A stretch of 64,000 nt of DNA from Saccharomonospora xinjiangensis XJ-54. Lineage in GTDB: Bacteria > Actinomycetota > Actinomycetes > Mycobacteriales > Pseudonocardiaceae. The DNA is taken from NCBI RefSeq assembly GCF_000258175.1, contig NZ_JH636049.1, positions 2,333,482 to 2,397,481 on the forward strand, in the 5' to 3' direction. The notes beneath the pieces are model-generated. The model worked only from the letters and a program-made list of their open reading frames with translations. It did no database searches and was not told the origin of the DNA. Positions 9,356-16,959 of the stretch are shown one piece after another. A program made the position numbers and the translations under genes. How positions within the stretch are numbered: position 1 is the stretch's first letter; each line of letters opens with the position of its first letter.

Positions 9356-9692
9356 GGATTTCCCCCTCGATCGGTGTGTCCCCCATGAGTTCACATGTTT
9401 CTTACCGTGCCTGGGGGTCGCGGTGTGGCAGGGTGCCGCGGATGTGAGCAACGAGCCAGCTCGGCCTCAACCTATCGGGCTGGCCGAGCGATGGATGCCT
9501 GGCTCGAACTCCACGTCGTTGACCTCACCGTTCGGGCCGAGGTGACACTCACGAGGCCGTCGGCCGAGGTGACGGTGATCGGTGCCGTTGTGCCAGCCGT
9601 TGTCACGAGCGAGGAGCCTAACGCGTGCCCGGAATCGGTTGAGGCGGCGATACCGCACCGTCCGTGACGGCATGAGGTGGGATCATGGAGCG
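9356..9692 (+). other. intergenic region between TNT gene and yqgE
   Basis: Divergent promoter region of 337 bases. I see no convincing gene: short open frames exist on both strands but lack recognisable content or ribosome sites. GATACC upstream of the yqgE start could be a -10 box. Confidence 0.4.
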
Positions 9693-10265
9693 GTGAGTGC
9701 GGACGCCGAGGTGGAACCGGGAACGCTGCTGGTCGCTGCCCCCACGATGTTCGATCCCAACTTCCGCAGGACGGTCGTCTTCGTGATCGATCACCGGCCG
9801 GAAGGCACACTCGGCGTCGTGCTGAACCGGCCGAGCGAGGTCGCGGTTCACGAGGTTCTGCCGCACTGGGGCGACCACGTCGCGGAGCCGAGGTCGGTGT
9901 TCGTCGGCGGGCCGGTTGAGAAGAAGACGGCGTTGTGCCTGGCCACGCTGCGGACGGGCGAGACGGCGGCGACCGTGCCCGGCGTGATCGCGGTCCGGGG
10001 CCCTGTCGCGCTCGTCGATCTGGACTCGGATCCCGACGCGCTGGTCGCGAAGGTGCGAGGGCTGCGGGTGTTCGCGGGCTACGCGGGCTGGGATGCGGGC
10101 CAGCTCGCAGGCGAGATCGAGCGGGGAGACTGGCTCATCGTGCCCGCACTGCCAGGAGACGTCCTCGCGACGCCGGCCCGTGACCTGTGGGGTCAGGTCC
10201 TTCGCAGGCAGGGCCTTCCCACGGCTCTGCTCGCCACTCATCCCGGCGATCTCCAGCGCAACTGA
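9693..10265 (+). CDS. YqgE/AlgH family protein
   Basis: This 190-residue protein matches the UPF0301/AlgH family: it opens EPGTLLVAAPTMFDPNFRRT, has LGVVLNRPSE, VFVGGPV and FAGYAGWDAGQL, and ends in a W-rich helix typical of the fold. The biochemical role is unknown; family members have been tied to regulation or redox in other bacteria. GTG at 9693 places the conserved EPGTLL motif seven residues from the start; GGAG lies 2 bases upstream and AGGTGGG about 11. ATG at 9672 is an in-frame alternative. It is followed by the MarR-MFS pair on the same strand, 65 bases away, with its own promoter, so it is probably monocistronic. Confidence 0.88.
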   Translation: MSADAEVEPGTLLVAAPTMFDPNFRRTVVFVIDHRPEGTLGVVLNRPSEVAVHEVLPHWGDHVAEPRSVFVGGPVEKKTALCLATLRTGETAATVPGVIAVRGPVALVDLDSDPDALVAKVRGLRVFAGYAGWDAGQLAGEIERGDWLIVPALPGDVLATPARDLWGQVLRRQGLPTALLATHPGDLQRN

Positions 10266-10293
10266 GGGCTCCGTGCGACTGGTCCGGGGATCT

Positions 10294-10331
10294 CTGACAG
10301 CATTTACATAAGCACTGTTACAGTCCTGTCA
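10294..10331 (+). promoter_or_regulatory. MarR promoter with nested inverted repeats; probable leaderless start
   Basis: A CTGACA (10294-10299) and TACAGT (10319-10324) pair spaced 19 bases apart ends 6 bases before the ATG at 10331, and no Shine-Dalgarno is present. ACTGT-T-ACAGT (10314-10324) is a perfect palindrome over the -10, flanked by TGACAG (10295-10300) and CTGTCA (10326-10331) as an outer inverted repeat. This is a likely autoregulatory operator for the MarR protein. Confidence 0.6.
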
Positions 10332-10822
10332 TGATTTCTCGTGACCCCACGGAGGACGAAGGCTTCTGGCGACCGCTGAGGCGGTTGCAGGAGGCTATGG
10401 ACGACGAGATCGCGCGAATCTACGCCGAGCGTGGCGTCACCGTGCGGCCCCGGCACACCATGCCGCTGATCAAGCTCGGCAGGCGCGGCCCGATGACCAT
10501 CAGGGAACTCGCCGCCGCCGTCGAGGTGACCCACTCGGCCATGAGCCAGACGGTCGCCGTCCTGCGGCGCGACGGGCTGGTGACGACGAGGCAGGGTTCC
10601 GACGCGCGGACGAAGGTCGTGGAGCTGACCGAAGCCGCGCGGGAACTGCTGCCGTTCCTCGAAGCCGAATGGCTGGCCACCGAGGAGGCCGTGGCCGAAC
10701 TCGACGCGGAGCTGCCGCACTCGCTGGCCCGCGCCGTCCGCGACATGGAAGAGGCTCTGCGCACGCGATCGTTCCGCGACCGGGTCGCCGAGCGGCTCGC
10801 CCGCATCGAGGCGGAACGGTGA
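10331..10822 (+). CDS. MarR family transcriptional regulator
   Basis: This 163-residue protein has the winged helix of MarR regulators: helix-turn-helix MTIRELAAAVEVTHSAMSQT (about residues 57-76) and the wing LVTTRQGSDARTKVVELT. It probably represses its own promoter and that of the MFS exporter it overlaps by 4 bases (GTGA). The inducing ligand is unknown; the pairing suggests sensing of the drug or metabolite exported by the neighbour. The ATG at 10331 directly follows a -10 box, consistent with leaderless translation. Confidence 0.9.
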   Translation: MISRDPTEDEGFWRPLRRLQEAMDDEIARIYAERGVTVRPRHTMPLIKLGRRGPMTIRELAAAVEVTHSAMSQTVAVLRRDGLVTTRQGSDARTKVVELTEAARELLPFLEAEWLATEEAVAELDAELPHSLARAVRDMEEALRTRSFRDRVAERLARIEAER

Positions 10823-12069
10823 GCCTGCTCGCGGGTTTCCTCGACGCACGGCCGCTGCGCGGCAGCGCCGCGTTCCGTCGGTTGCTGGTGAGTTCGTCGT
10901 TCTCGACGATCGGTCACCAGCTCGCGGTGGTGGCCGTGCTCGCGCAGGTGTGGGACCTGACGGCGAACCCCGTCGCGGTGGGTGTGGTCGGTCTCGCGCA
11001 GGCGGTGCCCATGGTGGTGTGCGGGCTGGTCGGTGGAGTGCTCGCCGATGTGCTCGACCGTCGCAAGCTCGTCCTGGTAACCACCGCGGTGCAGGCGCTC
11101 GCGGCCGCGGGCATGGCGGTGCAGGCGCTCGCTGAGGTGTCCTCACTCGCTCTCGTGCTCGCCCTGGTGGCGACGCAGTTCGCCTTCGCGGGGCTCGGCT
11201 CGGCCGCCCGCAAGACCTTCGTCGTGACCCTGCTGCCGGAAGGGCAGGTGAGCGCGGGACTCGCGTGGACGAACCTCAGCTTCCAGGTGGCCATGCTGGC
11301 GGGTCCGGCTCTCGGCGGCGTCGTGACGTCGGCGTGGGGCGTCGGCGCCTGCTACGCGGCCGACGCCGCGACGCTGCTCGTGGCCGCGTACGGGGTCCTT
11401 CGCCTTCCGCCCATGCGCCGGGCCGCGTCCAAGGAGCGGCAGGGGCCGAGATCGATCGTCGTGGGGCTGGCGTTCGTCGTCCGATCGCCCGTCGTCGCGG
11501 GAGCGCTGCTCACCGACGTGTTCGCCACGGTGCTCGCCATGCCCATCGCGCTGTTTCCCGCGATCAACGACGAGCGCTTCGCAGGCGACCCCGCCACGCT
11601 CGGTCTCTTCCTCTCCGCCATCGCGGTCGGCGGAACGGCGGCGGGGCTTCTTTCCGGCTCCTTCACGCGGCTTCGCCGCCTCGGGGTCGTGCAGCTCGTG
11701 GCGGCGATGGTGTGGGCTGCCGCGCTCACGACGTTCGGGCTGGCCCAACCCCTGTGGCTGGCGCTGGTCCTGCTGGCGGTGGCCGGTGCCGCCGACACGG
11801 TCTCGGTGATCACGCGTGGGGCGCTCGTGCAGCTCGCGACGCCGGACTCGCATCGCGGAAGGGTGAGCGGGGTCGAGAACGTGATCGGCATCGCGGGTCC
11901 CGACCTTGGCAACTTCCGCGCCGGTGCCGTCGCGGGTTTCACCTCGCCCGGTTTCGCGGCGGCCTCGGGCGGGTTGCTGTGTCTCGTCTGCCTCGGCGTG
12001 CTGGCTCTGGGCAACGCGCCGCTGCGGCGGTTCACCACCGGCGTGCGGCAGCCCGAGGCGGTGGGGTGA
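10819..12069 (+). CDS. MFS transporter, drug/siderophore exporter type
   Basis: This is a 416-residue integral membrane protein of the major facilitator superfamily with about 12 predicted helices. The loop after the second helix reads ADVLDRRKLVLV, matching the GxLaDRxGrr-type signature between helices 2 and 3, and the N-terminus (RLLVSSSFSTIGHQLAVVAV) resembles the EntS/multidrug subgroup. GTG at 10819 overlaps the MarR stop, making a two-gene operon. The substrate is unknown. Confidence 0.87.
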   Translation: MSLLAGFLDARPLRGSAAFRRLLVSSSFSTIGHQLAVVAVLAQVWDLTANPVAVGVVGLAQAVPMVVCGLVGGVLADVLDRRKLVLVTTAVQALAAAGMAVQALAEVSSLALVLALVATQFAFAGLGSAARKTFVVTLLPEGQVSAGLAWTNLSFQVAMLAGPALGGVVTSAWGVGACYAADAATLLVAAYGVLRLPPMRRAASKERQGPRSIVVGLAFVVRSPVVAGALLTDVFATVLAMPIALFPAINDERFAGDPATLGLFLSAIAVGGTAAGLLSGSFTRLRRLGVVQLVAAMVWAAALTTFGLAQPLWLALVLLAVAGAADTVSVITRGALVQLATPDSHRGRVSGVENVIGIAGPDLGNFRAGAVAGFTSPGFAAASGGLLCLVCLGVLALGNAPLRRFTTGVRQPEAVG

Positions 12070-12097
12070 TCAGAGAACGGCGGACCGGACGGCGGGC

Positions 12098-12529
12098 TCA
12101 GCGAAGGGCGCCGCAGCCACCGCCACCGCAGGCACAACCACCGCAGCCCGCAGGTTCGACAGGCGCGGGGATCAGGGTCGCCGCACGGTGGCCGAGGACG
12201 CCGCCGCCAGCGACGAGGACGAACACGGCCACGACGCCGAAGGTGGCGGCGAGCACCGCGCCGAGTGTGCTCGGCATGGCCAGCGTGGCGGCACCGGCCA
12301 GCACCCCGACGGCGCCGGCGACCATCGTCGGGAGGCCGGCGACGCGGTTGGCGACGCGGAACGCCTCGTCGCTGCGCATGGTCGCCTCGGTCCGCACTCC
12401 CGCGCCGCGTGAGCGGGGAAGCTTCTCCTGCCAGCCGAGGAAGCCGCCCCAGCCGACCAGGACGCCGAGCAGTGCGGGAATCAGCGCGAGCACGAACACG
12501 CTCGTGAGGATACTGGCCCCGCGCCCCAT
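12098..12529 (-). CDS. SdpI/YhfL family membrane protein with Cys-Gly tail
   Basis: This 143-residue protein has about four membrane segments (ILTSVFVLALIPALLGVLVG, MVAGAVGVLAGAATLAM, LAATFGVVAVFVLVAGGGVL). Between the first two lies the SdpI-type motif LPRSRGAGVRTEATMRSDEAFRVANRVAG, given here only in part as GVRTEATMRSDEAFRVANR. SdpI proteins act as immunity or signalling membrane proteins in Bacillus; the role here is unknown. The C-terminus ends in CGGCACGGGGCG, a metal-ligand-like cluster not part of the core family. ATG at 12529 fits the first helix; no strong ribosome site is visible. It diverges from leuS. Confidence 0.7.
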   Translation of the reverse strand: MGRGASILTSVFVLALIPALLGVLVGWGGFLGWQEKLPRSRGAGVRTEATMRSDEAFRVANRVAGLPTMVAGAVGVLAGAATLAMPSTLGAVLAATFGVVAVFVLVAGGGVLGHRAATLIPAPVEPAGCGGCACGGGGCGALR

Positions 12530-12621
12530 CACGACGACCGCCGGACGTGCTGTTGCCCACGACGGGGCCTTCGCACCGCCCTCGCCTTGGGACCTTCGGG
12601 GAAAGCGGTGTGCGGGGCGGC

Positions 12622-12740
12622 TACCATAAGAGGTGATGACGACGGCACGCTCGCTCCTTAGCTGGCCGCGCTGACCGGTTGACCGGGTCGGCGCGGCGAA
12701 CCCCTCACGCCTTCGGGCTTGGGGGGTTGCGTTGTCTTTG
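12622..12740 (+). promoter_or_regulatory. putative leuS leader: leader peptide plus two hairpins (attenuator)
   Basis: TACCAT (12622-12627) is a -10 candidate. It is followed by a 12-codon leader ORF (12636-12674) and two hairpins: GCCGCGC..GCGCGGC (12665-12697, with inner GACC/GGTC), whose 5' arm overlaps the end of the leader ORF, and AACCCC..GGGGTT (12699-12728) around GCC-TTCG-GGC, followed by a T-containing run. The second looks like a terminator ahead of the leuS ribosome site at 12754. The layout fits ribosome-mediated transcription attenuation responding to leucyl-tRNA. No T-box sequence was seen. Confidence 0.5.
12636..12674 (+). CDS. leuS leader peptide ([12 protein letters not shown]), putative
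   Basis: A 12-codon ORF starting ATG at 12636 (in-frame GTG at 12633), preceded by GAGG and lying immediately after a -10 box, so it may be translated leaderless. It contains two adjacent leucine codons, CTC CTT, the second being rare in such GC-rich genomes. A ribosome stalled there would cover the 5' arm of the first hairpin. Too short for standard gene finding; called from position, composition and the hairpins that follow. Confidence 0.5.
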   Translation: MTTARSLLSWPR

Positions 12741-12765
12741 GAGGCGGGTCCACAGGAGGGTCGCG

Positions 12766-15615
12766 ATGACGGACGGCACCGAGGCGACGACGCCGGCGCA
12801 CCGCTACACGGCGGAGTTGGCGGAGCGCATCGAGAAGCGCTGGCAGGACTACTGGACCGAGCACGGCACCTACCACGCACCCAACCCCGTGGGCGCGCTC
12901 GCCGAGGACTCGCCTGTGCCGTCGGACAAGCTCTTCGTGCAGGACATGTTCCCGTACCCGTCGGGGGCAGGTCTGCACGTCGGCCACCCGCTCGGCTTCA
13001 TCGGCACCGACGTGTTCGCCCGCTACAACCGCATGGTCGGCCGCAACGTGCTGCACACGATGGGCTTCGACGCGTTCGGGCTGCCCGCCGAGCAGTACGC
13101 CGTGCAGACGGGAACGCACCCGCGCACCACCACCGAGGCGAACATCGAGCGGTACCTCGCGCAGATCCGCAGGCTGGGCCTCGGGCACGACGAGCGTCGC
13201 CGCATCGCGACCACCGACGTCGAGTACTACCGCTGGACGCAGTGGATCTTCCTCCAGATCTTCAACTCCTACTACGACACCGAGCAGGACAAGGCACGGC
13301 CTATCTCGGAGTTGGAGAAGGCGTTCGAGGAGGGGAGGAAAGCCACCCCTGACGGAAGGCCGTGGAGCGAGCTGTCGCGCAAGGAGCAGCGCGAGATCAT
13401 CGACTCCCACCGGCTCGTTTACCTCTCCGAGGCGCCGGTGAACTGGGCGCCCGGACTCGGCACCGTGGTGGCGAACGAGGAGGTCACGGCGGACGGCCGC
13501 ACCGAGCGCGGCAACTTCCCCGTGTTCCGGCGCAACCTGCGCCAGTGGATGATGCGCATCACCGCGTACGCCGACCGGCTGATCGACGACCTCGACCGGC
13601 TCGACTGGCCCGAGAAGATCAAGACGATGCAGCGCAACTGGATCGGCCGCTCGCGGGGCGCGAACGTCCGGTTCAGCGCGGGTGAGCACACGATCGAGGT
13701 GTTCACCACCCGGCCGGACACCCTGTTCGGCACCACGTACATGGTGCTCGCCCCGGAACACCCGCTCGTGGACGAGCTGGTGCCCGGTGAATGGCCCGGC
13801 GACGTCGATGAGCGTTGGACCGGCGGAGCCGCCACCCCGGCCGAGGCCGTCTCTGAGTACCGGCGCGAGACGTCCCGCAAGTCCGAGCTGGACAGGCAGG
13901 AGAGCAAGGACAAGACCGGTGTCTTCACCGGCGCGTTCGCGACGAACCCGGCGAACGGCAAGCAGATCCCCGTTTTCATCGCCGACTACGTGCTGATGGG
14001 TTACGGAACCGGCGCGATCATGGCCGTGCCCGCGCAGGACCAGCGCGACTGGGACTTCGCGACGAAGTTCGGGCTGGACATCGTCCGTACGGTGCAGCCG
14101 GGCGAGGGCTTCGACGGTGAGGCGTTCACCGGCGACGGCCCTGCTGTGAACTCCGCCAACGACGAGATCAGCCTGAACGGGCTCGGTGTTGACGACGCCA
14201 AGCGGGCGATCATCGAATGGCTGGAGCGCAAGGGGTACGGCGAGGGAACGGTCCAGTACAAGCTGCGCGACTGGCTGTTCGCCCGCCAGCGCTACTGGGG
14301 TGAACCGTTCCCCGTCGTCTACGACTCCGACGGCACGCCGATCGCGTTGCCGGAGGACCAGCTTCCCGTCGTGCTTCCTGAGGTGGACGACTACTCACCG
14401 AAGACGTTCGACCCGGAGGACGCCGAGGCCGAGCCGGAGCCGCCGCTCGCGAGGGCGACCGACTGGGTCGAGGTCACCCTCGACCTCGGCGACGGCCCGA
14501 AGACGTACCGCCGCGACACCAACGTGATGCCGCAGTGGGCGGGTTCGTGCTGGTACCAGCTGCGATACATCGATCCGCTCGACGAAGAACGCTTCGTTGA
14601 CCCCGCCAACGAGCGTTACTGGATGGGCCCTCGCCCCGAAGAACACGGCCCAGGCGACCCGGGTGGTCTCGACCTGTACATCGGCGGTGTCGAGCACGGC
14701 GTGCTGCACCTGCTCTACTCGCGGTTCTGGCACAAGGTGCTCTACGACCTCGGTCACGTGTCGTCGGAGGAGCCGTACCGCAGGCTGTACAACCAGGGCT
14801 ACATCCAGGCGTACGCCTACACCGACTCCCGTGGTGTCTACGTCCCCGCCGACGAGGTCACCGAACGCGACGGCAGGTTCTTCCACAACGGGGAGGAGGT
14901 CCGTCAGGAGTACGGCAAGATGGGCAAGAGCCTGAAGAACGTCGTTACTCCCGACGAGATCGCTGAGAACTACGGCGCCGACACCTTCCGCTTCTACGAG
15001 ATGGCGATGGGCCCTCTCGACGTGTCGCGGCCGTGGGCCACGAAGGACGTCGTCGGCGCGCAGCGTTTCCTCCAGCGACTGTGGCGGCTCGTGGTGGATG
15101 AGAACACCGGCGAGGTCCGGGTTGACGACACCGAGCTGTCCGACGACGACCTGCGGCAGCTGCACCGCGCCATCGCGGGAGTCAGGGAGGACTACGCCAA
15201 CCTGCGGTTCAACACAGCGGGCGCGAAGCTGATCGAGCTGAACAACCACGTCACGAAGAAGTACGGTTCGGCCAAGGCGACGCCGCGTGGGCTGGCCGAA
15301 CCGCTCGTGCTGATGCTCGCGCCGCTGTGCCCGCACGTGGCTGAGGAGCTGTGGAGCAGGCTCGGCCACGAGGACACGCTGGTTCACGGGCCGTTCCCTG
15401 TGCCGGACGAGAAGTACCTCGTTGACGAGCAGGTCGAGTATCCGATCCAGGTGAACGGCAAGGTCCGTTCGCGGGTGTCGGTGCCTGCCGACGCGGACCA
15501 GGACGCGGTGAAGAAGGCCGCTCTTGCCGACGAGAAGATCGTGGCACTCCTCGGCGGCGCGGAACCGCGCAAGGTCATCGTGGTGCCGAATCGCCTGGTG
15601 AACGTGGTGAAGTAG
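12766..15615 (+). CDS. leuS: leucyl-tRNA synthetase
   Basis: This 949-residue class I synthetase charges tRNA-Leu. The HIGH motif appears as LHVGHPLG (about residues 68-75) and KMSKS as KMGKSLKN (about 717-724). Between them lie the CP1 editing domain ([39 protein letters not shown]) and LeuS-specific insertions, and a C-terminal anticodon-binding domain ends with [15 protein letters not shown] at 12766 has a strong AGGAGGG 6-12 bases upstream. Expression may be controlled by the leader hairpins. It is transcribed away from the SdpI-like gene and followed by a hairpin at 15630-15673. Confidence 0.97.
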   Translation: MTDGTEATTPAHRYTAELAERIEKRWQDYWTEHGTYHAPNPVGALAEDSPVPSDKLFVQDMFPYPSGAGLHVGHPLGFIGTDVFARYNRMVGRNVLHTMGFDAFGLPAEQYAVQTGTHPRTTTEANIERYLAQIRRLGLGHDERRRIATTDVEYYRWTQWIFLQIFNSYYDTEQDKARPISELEKAFEEGRKATPDGRPWSELSRKEQREIIDSHRLVYLSEAPVNWAPGLGTVVANEEVTADGRTERGNFPVFRRNLRQWMMRITAYADRLIDDLDRLDWPEKIKTMQRNWIGRSRGANVRFSAGEHTIEVFTTRPDTLFGTTYMVLAPEHPLVDELVPGEWPGDVDERWTGGAATPAEAVSEYRRETSRKSELDRQESKDKTGVFTGAFATNPANGKQIPVFIADYVLMGYGTGAIMAVPAQDQRDWDFATKFGLDIVRTVQPGEGFDGEAFTGDGPAVNSANDEISLNGLGVDDAKRAIIEWLERKGYGEGTVQYKLRDWLFARQRYWGEPFPVVYDSDGTPIALPEDQLPVVLPEVDDYSPKTFDPEDAEAEPEPPLARATDWVEVTLDLGDGPKTYRRDTNVMPQWAGSCWYQLRYIDPLDEERFVDPANERYWMGPRPEEHGPGDPGGLDLYIGGVEHGVLHLLYSRFWHKVLYDLGHVSSEEPYRRLYNQGYIQAYAYTDSRGVYVPADEVTERDGRFFHNGEEVRQEYGKMGKSLKNVVTPDEIAENYGADTFRFYEMAMGPLDVSRPWATKDVVGAQRFLQRLWRLVVDENTGEVRVDDTELSDDDLRQLHRAIAGVREDYANLRFNTAGAKLIELNNHVTKKYGSAKATPRGLAEPLVLMLAPLCPHVAEELWSRLGHEDTLVHGPFPVPDEKYLVDEQVEYPIQVNGKVRSRVSVPADADQDAVKKAALADEKIVALLGGAEPRKVIVVPNRLVNVVK

Positions 15616-15629
15616 CAGGGCCCGGGCGC

Positions 15630-15673
15630 CGCCGGCACCGATCACTCGGGGGGCTACGTGACCGATGCCGGCG
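15630..15673 (+). terminator. leuS downstream hairpin, possible terminator
   Basis: Two 16-base arms (15630-15645 and 15658-15673) are complementary except at two positions that become G-U pairs on the minus strand, enclosing a 12-base loop. It sits 14 bases after the leuS stop. No U-tract follows. Confidence 0.5.
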
Positions 15674-15884
15674 ACCCGATGCCCGATGCTCCCTCGCAGG
15701 AGCCCGGACACACCCCGCACGGTGGCGGTGGTGCCAGTGAAGAACTCCTCGTGGCGGTGTTGTGACGCACCGGCACGAAGTTCACCCTATCGAGTGAGCC
15801 TTGCGAGCTCTCGCCTACCTGTCGTTCCGACGGGTGTGAAAGTTACAGAGATCCTTTAGGTCGGCACAAGCCGAAACGCGGTCC
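15674..15884 (+). other. intergenic stretch after leuS
   Basis: No gene, tRNA or strong promoter is recognised in this 211-base stretch; it leads into the 21-bp repeat cluster. Confidence 0.4.
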
Positions 15885-16014
15885 GTGTCCGCACTTTCTG
15901 TACCCGTGTCCGCACTTCCTGCACTCGTGTCCGCACCTCTTGTACGTGTGTGTGCACTTCCTGCACGCGAGCTCGTACGGGAAGTGCAGACACCTGTGCA
16001 CAGCTTGCGGACAC
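15885..16014 (+). repeat. 21-bp repeat cluster A, head-to-head
   Basis: Four direct units in exact 21-base register (15885, 15906, 15927, 15948), each of the form GTGTCCGCAC-YTYYTG-YAC, are followed after 4 bases by two inverted units (15973-15993 and 15994-16014, ending GCAGACAC and GCGGACAC). The arms can pair into a long imperfect hairpin. The same family occurs at 61799-62096. It lies just upstream of ribokinase. No spacers, so it is not CRISPR. Confidence 0.85.
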
Positions 16015-16065
16015 GATGTGCGGGGGCTCGACGCGATGGTGACCTTCCGTGGCACTCTTGCTGAT

Positions 16066-16953
16066 GTGACCGCACAGGTGCTCGTCGTGGGTTCGGCCAA
16101 CGCCGACCTCGTGGTGGCCGCCGATCGCCGTCCCCAAGGCGGGCAGACGGTGCTCGGTGGTGACACGGAGGTGCTTCCGGGAGGCAAGGGCGCCAACACA
16201 GCGGTCGCGGCAGGCAAGCTCGGTGCCGACGTCGCTCTGCTCTGTGCTGTCGGCGACGACGCGAACGGCACGCTCCTGCTGGATTCCCTCCGCTCCTCGG
16301 GTGTGCGCACCGACCTCGTTCGCGTGGTGCCGAAGCCGACCGGCCTCGCGTTCATCACGGTGACGCCCGATGGCGAGAACTCGATCCTGGTCTCGCCCGG
16401 CGCCAACCACGCGCTGCGCCCCGACGACGTCGCGGGCTGCCTTCCCGGGCCCGAGGTCGTGGTCGTGTCGATGGAGGTCCCCCTCGACACCGTCGAGTAC
16501 GCCGTCAACGCGGCTGCGGCGGCGGGGACGACGACGATCCTCAACCTCTCCCCCGTCGCAGCCGTGCCCGCGCCCACGCTCGCGGTCGTTGACGTGCTGG
16601 TCGTCAATCAGCACGAGGCGGCCTGGCTGCTCGGGCGTGCCGAGGACTCGGCCGTGACGACCTCCGAGTTACCGGCTCTGCTCGAACTGGGCCCCCGCGC
16701 CGCCGTGGTGACCTCCGGTGCGAGGGGCGCGGTCGTCGTCGAGGCCGGCGGGCTCACAGAGATACCCTCGCCCAGTGTCGATGTCGTTGACACGACCGGA
16801 GCAGGCGATGCCTTCGCCGGGGCACTGGCCACCGCCCTCGCCCAAGGGTCGGCGCTCGCCGACGCGGTCGAGGACGCCGTGAGGGTCGCGGCGCTCTCGG
16901 TGACCCGCCGGGGTGCCCAGCCGTCCTATCCCACCGTCGCCGAACTGAGGTGA
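16066..16953 (+). CDS. ribokinase-type PfkB family sugar kinase
   Basis: This 295-residue PfkB kinase most resembles RbsK: it opens VLVVGSANADLVV, has LPGGKGANTAVAAGKLGADV (PfkB signature 1), the substrate-closing ENSILVSPGANH segment and the C-terminal DTTGAGDAFAG motif with the catalytic Asp. It should phosphorylate ribose or a related pentose or nucleoside sugar at the 5 position. GTG at 16066 begins directly at strand 1; ATG at 16036 with GGGGG upstream is an in-frame alternative. It is followed 6 bases later by PTS enzyme I, so the two form an operon, an unusual pairing. The 21-bp repeat cluster occupies its upstream region. Confidence 0.88.
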   Translation: MTAQVLVVGSANADLVVAADRRPQGGQTVLGGDTEVLPGGKGANTAVAAGKLGADVALLCAVGDDANGTLLLDSLRSSGVRTDLVRVVPKPTGLAFITVTPDGENSILVSPGANHALRPDDVAGCLPGPEVVVVSMEVPLDTVEYAVNAAAAAGTTTILNLSPVAAVPAPTLAVVDVLVVNQHEAAWLLGRAEDSAVTTSELPALLELGPRAAVVTSGARGAVVVEAGGLTEIPSPSVDVVDTTGAGDAFAGALATALAQGSALADAVEDAVRVAALSVTRRGAQPSYPTVAELR

Positions 16954-16959
16954 GCCGGA

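Noticed and set aside
9478..9520. tRNA-like stretch (GGCCGAGCG ... GGCTCGAACTCC)
   Set aside because: T-loop consensus is broken and no acceptor or anticodon stems form.
9467..9673. Possible 68-residue basic protein on the minus strand
   Set aside because: No ribosome site, no family resemblance, and it covers the yqgE promoter region.
12622..12765. T-box riboswitch for leuS
   Set aside because: The conserved T-box antiterminator sequence and a specifier loop were not found; the short leader ORF fits better.
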